59,489 nucleotides of DNA from Phycisphaerales bacterium. Its GTDB lineage: Bacteria > Planctomycetota > Phycisphaerae > Phycisphaerales > UBA1924. The stretch spans positions 1 through 59,489 of the forward strand of contig JAPKGU010000003.1 in NCBI GenBank assembly GCA_026647565.1, read 5' to 3'. The translations under genes and the position numbers were made by a program. How positions within the stretch are numbered: position 1 is the first letter of the stretch; every line of letters starts with the position of its first letter. This document shows positions 33,501-41,641 of this stretch, piece by piece. The notes below the pieces were generated by a model, which made no database searches, was not told the origin of the DNA, and saw nothing but the letters and a program-made list of their open reading frames with translations.

Positions 33501-35128
33501 TGCTCGAGGCCGACAAGGAGTACGCGGACGCACTCTTCATGGCGCGCGAGTACGAGAAGGCGGCAGAGGTGTACCGCACGATCGTGAGCGCGAACGCGGA
33601 CACGGAGCAGAAGACGTACGAGCTGCGGCTCGTCGAGGCGATGCTGCGGCTGGAGAAGTGGGACGAGGCCGAGGCACAGCTTTCGGGATTCGATCCTCGG
33701 GCCGAATCGGACGCGGTGCTTCTGATGCTCCGCGCCGATGCCGCGAAGGGCAAGGGCGACCTTCGCCGCTGCCGCGAGCTGCTGGACAAGGCGGTGACGG
33801 CGTCACCTGACGACGCACTGGTGTATGTGGAGCGTGCGCAGGCGCGTGCGGACGATCCTCTGCTTGCCGGTCAGGCGATGCAGGACCTCGACCGTGCGTT
33901 GCAGCTTCGTCCTTCGCTGTGGCAGGCGCTTCGACTTCGAGCGTCGCTGCACGCGAAGGCGGGGCGAATGGACGAGGCGATTTCGGACCTGCGGCTGGCG
34001 GTCACATCGAATCCTTCGCTGAATGACCTTCGGTACGGCCTGATGCTCGAGTTGATCAATCGCGGGCGCACGAACGATGCCGCGGAGGTCGCCGAGGAGG
34101 GCCTGAAGCAGCGTCCGGGCGATCTGATGCTGATGCTGGGCGCCGGCCAGATCTTTGCGGAGCGCGACCTCTGGCCCCGTGCGGCGAGCTTCTACCGGCG
34201 GGCGTGGATGCAGGCACAGGACGTTTCAACGGCGCAGTTGTACGTCGAGTCGCTGCTGAACGCGACGCCTCCGGACCTGACCGAGGCCGCGAACGTGCTG
34301 ACGCGGATGGGCGACCGTGTGAACACGGATCCGGCGCTGATCCTCGCACGGGCGGAGATCCTTGCCAAGCGTGGCCGCATGGACGACGCGCGTCGCGAGC
34401 TGACGGCGTCGTACGGGAACGTTCGCGACAACGCGCGCCTGGTGATGGCGTGGTACGCGGGCGCGAGGCGGATCCTGTCGAAGCCGGGCGAACTCGCGGC
34501 GTATCTGGAGCTTCTCGAGAAGGAGGTTCCCGATCCGTGGGTTACGTACATGCGCGGGCAGACGCTCTGCGAGAGCATCGGCACGGTATCGCAGGGCGTG
34601 GCGCTGCTGAGATCCGTGCAGCAGACGACGAACGTCACGCTGGGCGTGAACGCGCACCGGGGCGAGGGCACGGCGTTCTACAACCACCAGCAGTTCGACG
34701 AGGCGATCGCGGCGTGGAAGCGCGGGCTTGAGAAGTACCCGGACGACTGGGAGATGAACAACAACGTCGCGTTCGTGCTGTCGAAGAAGCTCGGCAGGGC
34801 CGAGGAGGCGGTGCCGTTCGCGGAGCGCGCGGCGAAGATGAACCCGAACGCGTCGGAGATCCAGGACACCCTGGGCGTCGTGTACACGATGACCAAGCAG
34901 TATGACCTGGCGGAGGCGGCCCTTCGGAAGGCGATGGACAACTCACGGGCCGGCTCGGACAGCCAGGTCATGATTCTCGTCCACCAGGGTTCGCTCGAAG
35001 TCGCGAGAGGGAACATGGAAGCCGCGAGGGCGAAGGCCAAGGAGGCCGAGGACCTCCTGAACGCGATGCCGAACGCGAGAGAGAGTCTCAGGAACGAGGT
35101 CGCGAGTCTTTTCGACGAGATCCGATAA
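30551..35128 (+). CDS. Giant tetratricopeptide-repeat protein of the exosortase/EPS locus
   Basis: A 1525-residue protein with one N-terminal membrane helix (about residues 9-33) and then almost continuous helical TPR/Sel1-like repeats to the C-terminus, for example 'ARAIEEYQRVVDLKP', 'EAVPFAERAAKMNPNASEIQDTLGVVYTMTKQYDLAEAALRKAM'. It resembles in position and make-up the PrsT-type TPR proteins of PEP-CTERM/exosortase systems, but is much longer than the usual 850-950 residues. It probably scaffolds polymer synthesis and export components in the periplasm. It is the largest gene of the locus, 48 bp after the EpsI-like gene. No enzymatic motif is seen. Confidence 0.85.
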   Translation: MASRVNTKFLVILSLALALVGGGTLYVAYTVVIKSGDDLIKMGDKKMDEAEAAADELTRQQAYNAAQFLYSKAVSKDKSNTEYLDHWGNALSKWIPETQTLYRKAFDQSMLIRRQKAILLRTDIPAFLDYLTILERQVSLGDLSRDSLEYVVTETTTALGYFSGSSGDALRRFRGRAIVEMIDANYEVTDERRQMAREDLEAAMSADPKDGGAALSLARWFRSEARRAIARGENQSAPALEQEGIARLRSHVEANPGDAAAAMGLLQIEMDNAIVAAGRDQGGSLASTLASTRDAVVPLRPRLDAVFSVLMAKDPKALDILELARFRLLESVLGGDGSGAMTDQLLARAIEAKPLDADVLSMRARVSFERRDFARAIEEYQRVVDLKPIPVSLDGLRQHFRRVEAISQQTEAILGVWELAKGTEAKSAEINRAKAKRNELAAELPAEAPALMLLDAKLSMAEGREADATRLLQQYNERTLNSDVQGLWLLGQVTTRTQPGVARQQFERVLQLQPVNVPVMVALASVEAQLQNLPRAIELYKAALSISPDNEAARRGLEQAEIASNLRTSSDPVVQLVLDARRKELGTMDTPGDRAGAIRMLEESLEKYDLDMRLVSELSRMYLSTEDMASTAKLMERALAKHPNETSLKNLQAAMATGDPIEATISLIDQSDASPRDKAITKYRVYRTKGMTEKAREVLAEAARVAPDDSTVLELRFADALERKAIEEARGLAEVAAQRNVDSAGGLTFKARIEMMQGSEADAIRTLQQAVNSGGSQIGVFRLLGRLLMNQGRTQEGVAAYRRGLDMRPDDLATINELVAALVRSNDLLAALQVARDSERYARADPMFQDIWLNLEGAVGDRALALDKRRKMVELNPTNRAAKIALAAILIETANWAEARKLLDELRSQEDSLQLVELDAKWNADQNNLAGASTAFVNYVTGLDPATLTAAPYISFGKFMLARNQREIGLNALNQARPFQDPKVLEADKEYADALFMAREYEKAAEVYRTIVSANADTEQKTYELRLVEAMLRLEKWDEAEAQLSGFDPRAESDAVLLMLRADAAKGKGDLRRCRELLDKAVTASPDDALVYVERAQARADDPLLAGQAMQDLDRALQLRPSLWQALRLRASLHAKAGRMDEAISDLRLAVTSNPSLNDLRYGLMLELINRGRTNDAAEVAEEGLKQRPGDLMLMLGAGQIFAERDLWPRAASFYRRAWMQAQDVSTAQLYVESLLNATPPDLTEAANVLTRMGDRVNTDPALILARAEILAKRGRMDDARRELTASYGNVRDNARLVMAWYAGARRILSKPGELAAYLELLEKEVPDPWVTYMRGQTLCESIGTVSQGVALLRSVQQTTNVTLGVNAHRGEGTAFYNHQQFDEAIAAWKRGLEKYPDDWEMNNNVAFVLSKKLGRAEEAVPFAERAAKMNPNASEIQDTLGVVYTMTKQYDLAEAALRKAMDNSRAGSDSQVMILVHQGSLEVARGNMEAARAKAKEAEDLLNAMPNARESLRNEVASLFDEIR

Positions 35129-35224
35129 CCAACGCGGCTCACGGCGCCCCCTGCGCCGGCCGATAGCAGAGGTCCGAGAGCGCCGCCGGGCGCGGCCCTT
35201 CAACTCCGATGAACTGAGCAAGCC

Positions 35225-37441
35225 ATGAGCACCGCCCCAACCACCCGTCCGTCGCTGCCGCCCGCTCCCCGACCCGGCCCGGCGCCGGCTCCCGCGCCCG
35301 CGACTCCATCGCTGGACCCGATCAAGCTGTTCCGGAAGTACCAGTGGGTGCTTGCGATCGCGAGCGTCGTGGGCATCGGCGTGGGCATCGCGCTGCATGT
35401 GGGACTTCTGAGGTACTACCCGACGTTCCGCGCGACGGCGACGTTCCTTTGCTACGGGCCTCAGACGAGCGCGGGCCAGATCCAGGGAACGGAGCAGGGC
35501 GCGAACCGCGACGAGTTTGATCGCTTCATGGCGACGCAGGCGCTGGTGATCAAGTCTGACACCGTGCTCCGCAGGTTCGTGGAGGACCCGCGACTTGAGC
35601 GCGAGGCGCCGAAGTGGACAAAGCAGTACTACGAGAACGGCAGGTTCAATCCCTCGCTGGCGATGGAGGGGATCAAGGATGCGCTGAAGGCGCGGGCGAT
35701 CGCCGGCTCGCAGTTCATCGAGATGTCGATGGGCTGGCGGGACCGGAACGACGTCGCGGCGGTCGTCCGGCTGATGCGCGAGGCGTACCTCGGGCAGCTG
35801 AACGCGCAGGTCGGCTCTGCGTCCTCGAAGCAGAAGGAGTCGGTGTCGCAGACGATTCGCGACCTGAATCGCGACCTGGAACGCCTGCAGAGCACCAAGA
35901 AGCAGCTGATCACGGACGGTCGAATGGACTCCCTGGACCAGCGGTACAACGAGGCCCAGTCGGCGTTGACGCAGCTGAAGGAGAAGTCGGTCCAGGTGCG
36001 GCTCGATCTCGAGTCGGTTCGCGTGACGCTGGAGAACTACGAGGCGGAACTGAACTCGCCGTCCGGCGCCAACTACCCGGATGAGCTGCGCTCCCAGATC
36101 GACGTCGACCCCGTGATGAACGGCGCGAGGAACGCGTTGAGCTCGATGGAGAGCACGCTCAAGTCGCTCCAGCAGAGCGGATTCGGCCCTCAGCATCGCG
36201 AGATCGTGCTCCTCCGGGCGCAGATCGACGGACAGAAGGCGCAGATCGAACAGTTGAAGCAGCAGCTGCTCGCGGATCGATTCGCGGCCGTGATCGACGG
36301 CACCCGGAAGGCGAAGGCGGGGCTTGAGGCTCAGCTGCTCGACTCGGAGACGCAGGCCCAGCAGCTGCAGACGCGTCTGGTCGAGATCACCGGGCTGCAG
36401 ACCCAGATCAAGGACCTTGACCAGCAGATCGAGCAGGTCATCGCGTCTCGCTCGACGGCGCAGGACACGCTGAACAACCTTCAGGGCATCGACCGCCTCG
36501 ACACGGCGGCTCGCGTCGTGACGTATCAGACGGAGAGCGTGCCCGACCAGGTCGCGTTCCCGGTCATCTACATCACGCTGCCGCTCGGTTACATGCTCGT
36601 GGTCGGGCTCGTCGGGGCATGGATCTTCCTGCGCGAGCTGCTCGACCAGCGCGTCAAGGGCCCGGCGGACATCGCGATGATCCCGCGGACGAGACTGCTC
36701 GGGATGATCGCGTCCACAAGCGAGGACCCGGACGCCAAGTCCCCCGAGACCGTGTTCCGGGATGCTCCGACCTCGATCGTTTCGGAGAACTTCCGGCAGC
36801 TCAAGTCGCCTCTGGCCAAGCGGATGTCGAACGGATCGCACAAGACGCTTCTGGTGATCGGCGGGATGCCGGGATCGGGCGCGACGAGCATCGTGACCAA
36901 CCTCTCGTTCGCGTACGCGTCGGCCGAGCAGCGGGTGCTGGTCATCGACGCCAACTTCAGGCGTCCGGCGATCCACAAGATCCTCGGCATGAACGAGGCA
37001 CCGGGACTCTCGGATGTGCTCGCTCGGGCGAAGAGTCTGGGCGAGGCGATCCAGCCGGGGCGGAAGCCCGGCGAGCCGGACGTGCTGGCGGCGGGCACGG
37101 CGCAGCACCGCGTGTTCGAGCGTCTCGGCGCGAACGCGATGGCCGACGTGCTGAAAGAGGCCGGCGAGCGTTACGACCTCGTGCTGATCGACGTGGCGCC
37201 GGCGGTCGTTTCCGGCGACGGCCTGGCGATCGCGAATCGTGCGGACGCATCGATCTTCGTGGTGCGGGCGCTGTCGGAGAAGCGCGGTCTTGTCGCGCGT
37301 CTGAAGAATGAACTGTCGGAGTCGCGTGCCGAGTTCCTCGGCGTCGTGATCAACGGCGTGCGCTCTTCGGCCGGCGGCTACTTCAAGAAGAACATGCGCG
37401 CCACGCAGGAGTACAACCGTCGCGAAGGGGCTCCGGCCTGA
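35225..37441 (+). CDS. Wzz-type chain-length protein fused to degenerate tyrosine-autokinase-like domain
   Basis: A 738-residue inner-membrane protein. A Pro/Ala-rich tail (residues 9-28) precedes TM1 (41-62), a long coiled-coil periplasmic region (to about 430), and TM2 (about 440-466), the layout of a polysaccharide co-polymerase. The cytoplasmic part resembles a BY-kinase: 'RVLVIDANFRRPAIHKILG' (Walker A') and 'YDLVLIDVAPAVVSGD' (Walker B). Walker A reads G546-G-M-P-G-S-G-A-T-S555, with Ala553 where the catalytic Lys should be, and the C-terminus has only two tyrosines, not a Tyr cluster. ATP hydrolysis or autophosphorylation is therefore doubtful. It should set polymer length together with the export lipoprotein. 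Confidence 0.85.
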   Translation: MSTAPTTRPSLPPAPRPGPAPAPAPATPSLDPIKLFRKYQWVLAIASVVGIGVGIALHVGLLRYYPTFRATATFLCYGPQTSAGQIQGTEQGANRDEFDRFMATQALVIKSDTVLRRFVEDPRLEREAPKWTKQYYENGRFNPSLAMEGIKDALKARAIAGSQFIEMSMGWRDRNDVAAVVRLMREAYLGQLNAQVGSASSKQKESVSQTIRDLNRDLERLQSTKKQLITDGRMDSLDQRYNEAQSALTQLKEKSVQVRLDLESVRVTLENYEAELNSPSGANYPDELRSQIDVDPVMNGARNALSSMESTLKSLQQSGFGPQHREIVLLRAQIDGQKAQIEQLKQQLLADRFAAVIDGTRKAKAGLEAQLLDSETQAQQLQTRLVEITGLQTQIKDLDQQIEQVIASRSTAQDTLNNLQGIDRLDTAARVVTYQTESVPDQVAFPVIYITLPLGYMLVVGLVGAWIFLRELLDQRVKGPADIAMIPRTRLLGMIASTSEDPDAKSPETVFRDAPTSIVSENFRQLKSPLAKRMSNGSHKTLLVIGGMPGSGATSIVTNLSFAYASAEQRVLVIDANFRRPAIHKILGMNEAPGLSDVLARAKSLGEAIQPGRKPGEPDVLAAGTAQHRVFERLGANAMADVLKEAGERYDLVLIDVAPAVVSGDGLAIANRADASIFVVRALSEKRGLVARLKNELSESRAEFLGVVINGVRSSAGGYFKKNMRATQEYNRREGAPA

Positions 37442-37445
37442 CGGG

Positions 37446-38510
37446 ATGGATCAAACGCTCCGACGCGGAGCGGCAGACCGGAGAACGCGCGTGGCGGACG
37501 ACGGCCAGACCACCGAGCCGAATACGCCGACTCGCCGCACGCTCGTCAGCGGCGGGAGCGGCTTTATTGGATCGCACCTCGTGCCGCTCCTGCTGGCACG
37601 GGGCGATCATGTGACGATCGTGGACAACCTCTCGACCGGGCGTCGGGCGAACACCCCCGCGGATCATGCGCGGCTTCGGTTCATCGAGGCGGACCTGCGC
37701 GATGCGCTGCGGGTGCTCGGGCCCGGGGAAAGGTTCGATGAGATCTACCACCTCGCGGCGGCGGTCGGCGTGTCACGCGTGCTCGAGGACCCGATCCTCG
37801 CGATCGAGACGAACGTTGAGCAGACTGCTGCGATTCTCCGATTCGCGGGCGAGCACGGTCCGAGGGGTGGGAACGCGAGAATCCTGATCGCGTCGAGTTC
37901 GGAGGTGTACGGGAAGTCGTCGAAGAGCCCATTCTCTGAGGATGACGACGTTCTCTATGGACCGACGACGGTTTCGCGATGGTCGTACGCGTGCACCAAG
38001 GCGATCGACGAGTATCTGGCGTTCGGGCACCACCGGATGCGCGGGCTTCCGGCGGTGGCGGTCAGGTTCTTCAACACCGTGGGCCCGAGGCAGGTGGGCG
38101 ACTATGGGATGGTGCTGCCCCGATTCGTGGGCGCGGCGCTGGCGGGGGAGCCGCTGCGGGTCTTCGGCGACGGGGCCCAATCCCGGTGCTTCTGCGACGT
38201 GCGCGACGTGGTTGATGCGCTCCCCCGGTTGCTGGCGAGCGATGCCTGCATCGGGCGGGTGTTCAATGTGGGGTCGGATGAGCCGATCACCATCGCGGCG
38301 CTGGCGCGTCGGGTGGTGGATGTGCTCGGCTCGGGGTCGCCGATCGTCCACGAGCCGTACGCCGGGGCGTATCCTGAGGGATTCGAGGACCTGAGGCAGC
38401 GTCGCCCGGACCTGACACGTGTGCGCGCCGCGATCGGATTCTCGGCACGGATTCCGCTTGATCAGACCATCCGCGATATCGCGGCCTGGCTGAGGGAGGG
38501 TCGGACGTGA
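37446..38510 (+). CDS. NAD-dependent sugar-nucleotide epimerase/dehydratase
   Basis: A 354-residue extended SDR enzyme acting on a nucleotide sugar for the polysaccharide. The NAD motif is 'VSGGSGFIGSHLVPLL', followed by 'IVDNLSTGRR'; the catalytic YxxxK is 'YACTK', with the serine in 'IASSSEVYGKS'. 'RFFNTVGPRQVGDYGMVLPRFV' and 'FCDVRDVVDAL' are typical of UDP-glucose 4-epimerase and UDP-glucuronate decarboxylase relatives; which reaction it performs is not decided by sequence. The N-terminal 30 residues look disordered and a later start is possible. It follows the chain-length gene by 4 bp, and its stop overlaps the next start. Confidence 0.87.
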   Translation: MDQTLRRGAADRRTRVADDGQTTEPNTPTRRTLVSGGSGFIGSHLVPLLLARGDHVTIVDNLSTGRRANTPADHARLRFIEADLRDALRVLGPGERFDEIYHLAAAVGVSRVLEDPILAIETNVEQTAAILRFAGEHGPRGGNARILIASSSEVYGKSSKSPFSEDDDVLYGPTTVSRWSYACTKAIDEYLAFGHHRMRGLPAVAVRFFNTVGPRQVGDYGMVLPRFVGAALAGEPLRVFGDGAQSRCFCDVRDVVDALPRLLASDACIGRVFNVGSDEPITIAALARRVVDVLGSGSPIVHEPYAGAYPEGFEDLRQRRPDLTRVRAAIGFSARIPLDQTIRDIAAWLREGRT

Positions 38511-39973
38511 TACCGGCACGGTCATTCGAGTCGTTGACGCCCGACCACCTCCCGCCGGGTGTGGTCTCTCGCATCCAGCAGATGGGAGATGAGATCTCCC
38601 GCCTCTCCTCTCAGCACAGAGACCTGTCGGCGGCCGCGGGGATCCTCCCGGACGCGCCGACCAGACTGGACGTGTTTCACGGGTACATCGCGGTTCTGGG
38701 TGTTGCGTTCCTCGTGACGCTGGTGACGACGCCGCTGATGAGGCGACTGGCCGTCAGGTACGGCATCGTGGACCGCCCGAGCGAGGCCAGGAAGATCCAC
38801 AAGGCGCCGACGGCGTACATGGGTGGAGCGGCGGTGTATCTGGGCATCATGGCCGGCGTGCTGATCTCCTACATCGCCGTGGCGCTTCCGGGGCTGGTCG
38901 AGTTCCACCCGACCTCGCACTCGCAGGGGGACTCGCCGCTGGGCGTGCCGCCGTCGATTCTTCTGGGCCTGACGGTCATCATGATGGTCGGGCTCTCGGA
39001 TGACATCCTGCACATCAGCCCGCACGTGAAGGTGGCCGGCCAGCTGCTCGCGGCGGCGGCGCTGGCGATCGACGACGTGGGCGTGCGCGTGGCCAAGAAC
39101 ATCATCGTTCCGATCGCCAAGACCCTGGGATTCCAGACCAGCACACTGGACGGCACGTCGATGGAGACGGTGCTGCTGTCGATCCCGATCCCCACGGAGA
39201 TCCTGAGCACGGGGGCGATCCACATCGACATCGTGTACTGGGCGGGGACGGCGATCATCGCGCTGTTCGTGCTGGGTGCGTGCAACGCGTCGAACCTGAT
39301 CGACGGGCTGGACGGGCTTCTGTCGGGCGTGACGGCGATCGCGAACGTCGGGCTCCTGATCGTGGCGCTGACGATGGCGGTGCTGGACGACGGCCCTCGC
39401 GATGCCCAGCGGATCGTGCTGTGCATGGCCGTGATCGGGGCGTGCCTGGGCTTCCTGCCTCACAACTTCAATCCGGCGACCATCTTCCTGGGCGACTGCG
39501 GCTCGCTGCTCTTGGGGTTCGCGACGATCGTGGTCATTCTCACGCTTGGCGACACGGGCAAGACCAATCTCGTGTTCGCGGGGCTGGTGATCTATTCGAT
39601 CCCGATCATCGACACGTCGCTCGCGATCGTGAGGCGAAAGCTCGCCCGGAAGCGGATGAGCGATCCGGACTCGGACCACCTGCACCACATGCTCAAGCGA
39701 GCCCTCGGTGTCAAGGGCGCCGTGCTGACGCTGTACGCGATCGGCGCGTCGTTCGCCATCATCGGTATCGGGATGTCGCTCTGGCGGGCACGCGCGGCGT
39801 ACCTCATCGCGCTGATCTACGCGTGCTTCATCGCGGTGATTGCGATCAAGATCGCGAGGAAGAAAATCATCGACGAGCAGGCCCGGAAGTACGACGAGAA
39901 GCTCGCAGCCGCGACCCGCGCGCAGCCCGCGGACGCCGGCCCCGCCGAGGGATCGGTCCCGCCGTCGGCCTGA
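38507..39973 (+). CDS. Undecaprenyl-phosphate sugar-1-phosphate transferase (WecA/TagO/MraY family)
   Basis: A 488-residue polytopic membrane enzyme that starts polymer assembly by moving a HexNAc-1-phosphate onto undecaprenyl phosphate. Family motifs: 'LMRRLAVRYGIVDRPSEARKIHKAPTAYMGG' in the first cytoplasmic loop, 'VGLSDDILHISP' (Asp-Asp for Mg2+), 'NLIDGLDGLLSGV', 'FLGDCGSLLLGF', and 'DSDHLHHMLKR' as the HxHH-like motif. About ten helices are evident. An N-terminal soluble extension of about 60 residues and a basic Ala-rich tail are longer than in WecA. The GTG start overlaps the epimerase stop (GTGA). It closes the tightly coupled part of the locus. Confidence 0.9.
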   Translation: MIPARSFESLTPDHLPPGVVSRIQQMGDEISRLSSQHRDLSAAAGILPDAPTRLDVFHGYIAVLGVAFLVTLVTTPLMRRLAVRYGIVDRPSEARKIHKAPTAYMGGAAVYLGIMAGVLISYIAVALPGLVEFHPTSHSQGDSPLGVPPSILLGLTVIMMVGLSDDILHISPHVKVAGQLLAAAALAIDDVGVRVAKNIIVPIAKTLGFQTSTLDGTSMETVLLSIPIPTEILSTGAIHIDIVYWAGTAIIALFVLGACNASNLIDGLDGLLSGVTAIANVGLLIVALTMAVLDDGPRDAQRIVLCMAVIGACLGFLPHNFNPATIFLGDCGSLLLGFATIVVILTLGDTGKTNLVFAGLVIYSIPIIDTSLAIVRRKLARKRMSDPDSDHLHHMLKRALGVKGAVLTLYAIGASFAIIGIGMSLWRARAAYLIALIYACFIAVIAIKIARKKIIDEQARKYDEKLAAATRAQPADAGPAEGSVPPSA

Positions 39974-40171
39974 GATCCGGCGCGAGGATCAGACCGCATC
40001 GCCGAGTATCCTGGCGCGGCGTGTCGGAGCGGAGCGGCCCTCCGGTCCCCGGAACGGGGCCACCGGCCGTCCTTCGGGCCGGCTCGCACGGTTCATGCCA
40101 AAAGCCGGACGAGGCGCCTCCGCGCAGCGAACGTCCCGGTCCAAACGGGGCCGATTCGCGGAGCCGGACCC

Positions 40172-40177
40172 TATACT
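40172..40177 (+). promoter_or_regulatory. -10-like TATACT box of the ParA gene
   Basis: TATACT ends 8 nt before ATG 40186, with no Shine-Dalgarno. Transcription could start at or one or two bases from the start codon. It separates ParA-VanZ from the upstream polysaccharide operon. Confidence 0.5.
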
Positions 40178-40185
40178 GACCCGCC

Positions 40186-41151
40186 ATGGAAGGACCCGCC
40201 CCGTCACGCCCTCAGGATGTGCCCACGCGACTCGTCGCCTTCATGAATCAGAAGGGCGGGGTCGGAAAGACCACCACGACGGTCAACCTCGCCGCGGCGT
40301 TCGCCAGGTCCGGCCGGAAGACGCTGGTCGTGGATCTCGATCCGCAGGCACATGCCACGCTGCATCTGGGCGTTGATCCGTCGGCGCTTTCGCGATCGGT
40401 CTATGACGTGCTTCTGGAGCCGGCGGCGGGTGTGCTTCCGTCGATCGTGAACGTGGGTCCGAATCTGGACCTGCTCCCGGCGCAGACCGATCTTGCGGGA
40501 GCGGAGGCCGAGTTGGCAGGGGTCGCGGATCGGAACCGGCGGCTCTCGGATGCGCTGGCGTTGTCCGGACGCACGCACGAGTTCGTGCTGTTCGATTGCC
40601 CGCCGTCGCTCGGGCTGCTCACGCTGAACGGGCTGGTTGCGGCACGTGAGGTCATCATTCCGATGCAGGCGCACTTTCTCGCGCTGCAGGGCGTAGGGAA
40701 GCTGCTGGAGACGGTCCGGCTTGTGGCATCGAGCATCAACGGGCGTCTCCGGGTGACTGGTGTCGTCTTGTGCGTCCACGACACGTCGAGCACGCACACG
40801 CAGGAGGTCGTGGCGGACATGGAGGGGTTCTTCGACCAGCAGCGCGACCAGGACGTGCCCTGGAGGCAGGCGCGTGTGATGCGGCCCGCGATCCGCAGGA
40901 ACATCAAGCTGGCCGAATGTCCGTCGTTCGGCAAGACAATCTTCGACTACGCGCCGAATGCACCGGGAGCCGTCGACTATCGCGCGCTGGCGGACAACAT
41001 GCTGCGTGAGTGGGACGCGATGCTCGTTCGCATCGGTGCTGCGTCGGGCGCGGGACCCGCCGAGGGCGAACGCCGTCCTGAGATCGTCACGCGCGTCTCG
41101 ACTCCGACGCTTCCCTCGGAAACGCCTCCACCGTCCGGGGTCTCCGTGTGA
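40186..41151 (+). CDS. ParA/MinD-family ATPase
   Basis: A 321-residue cytosolic P-loop ATPase with deviant Walker A 'NQKGGVGKTTTTVNL' (Lys23 and Lys28), Walker A' 'TLVVDLDPQAHATLHLG' and Walker B 'FVLFDCPPSLGLLTLNGL'. Such proteins position chromosomes, plasmids or surface machines by dynamic ATP-dependent binding. No ParB or parS-like cluster was noticed nearby, so this is an orphan. Its place beside polysaccharide and lipid II flippase genes suggests cargo such as envelope complexes and not DNA, but that is speculation. The C-terminal 50 residues are Pro/Ala-rich and probably disordered. Stop and next GTG start overlap. Confidence 0.88.
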   Translation: MEGPAPSRPQDVPTRLVAFMNQKGGVGKTTTTVNLAAAFARSGRKTLVVDLDPQAHATLHLGVDPSALSRSVYDVLLEPAAGVLPSIVNVGPNLDLLPAQTDLAGAEAELAGVADRNRRLSDALALSGRTHEFVLFDCPPSLGLLTLNGLVAAREVIIPMQAHFLALQGVGKLLETVRLVASSINGRLRVTGVVLCVHDTSSTHTQEVVADMEGFFDQQRDQDVPWRQARVMRPAIRRNIKLAECPSFGKTIFDYAPNAPGAVDYRALADNMLREWDAMLVRIGAASGAGPAEGERRPEIVTRVSTPTLPSETPPPSGVSV

Positions 41152-41534
41152 TTCCGACGGCCCGGTGGGCGGCGTTCTGGGTGTACGCGGGGCTGCTCTT
41201 CGTCGGGACGCACTGGCCTCGACTGGTCGTCGATTCACCGGTGCGTGGCACCGACAAGATCATCCATGCCGCAGTGTTTCTTCTCTGGACGGTCCTGCTG
41301 GCGTGGGCATCCGACGCGTGCCGAGGCGGGTGGCGATTGCGCACGGTGGGCGCTGTCGGGTGCGTGTATGCGCTCGTTGACGAGGGGCTGCAGGCCATAC
41401 CGGCGCTTGGTCGAACGTGCAGCGCGGCGGACCTGCTGGCGAATCTGGTCGGCATCGGCGTTGCGATCGTGATTCTCGGCATCCGGTCTCGCGTCGTCGC
41501 TGGGCATCGAGCCACCGGATCCGATGCGCCTTGA
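41148..41534 (+). CDS. VanZ-family membrane protein
   Basis: A 128-residue protein with about four membrane helices. The VanZ pattern is clear: 'GTDKIIHAAVFLLWTVLLAWA', then 'YALVDEGLQAIPALGRTCSAADLLANLVGIGVAIVIL', containing the D-K-x-x-H, D-E-x-x-Q and R-x(4)-D-x(3)-N motifs. VanZ confers low-level teicoplanin resistance in enterococci, and the wider family occurs in polysaccharide loci, where its role is unknown. The GTG start overlaps the end of the ParA gene by 4 nt, implying coupled translation. Confidence 0.85.
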   Translation: MIPTARWAAFWVYAGLLFVGTHWPRLVVDSPVRGTDKIIHAAVFLLWTVLLAWASDACRGGWRLRTVGAVGCVYALVDEGLQAIPALGRTCSAADLLANLVGIGVAIVILGIRSRVVAGHRATGSDAP

Positions 41535-41629
41535 GCATCGGAATGCCAGTGGGTCCGGCCGACGTGCTTCCCTGGGTCGCGGGCGGAGTCCGAGCCGCTT
41601 GGGGTGCGCCCCGAGCGGCTCCGATGTGG

Positions 41630-41635
41630 TAGTCT
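41630..41635 (+). promoter_or_regulatory. -10-like TAGTCT box of murJ
   Basis: TAGTCT ends 6 nt before GTG 41642. It supports that GTG as a leaderless start, since no Shine-Dalgarno or ATG is close. Confidence 0.5.
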
Positions 41636-41641
41636 GGGACT

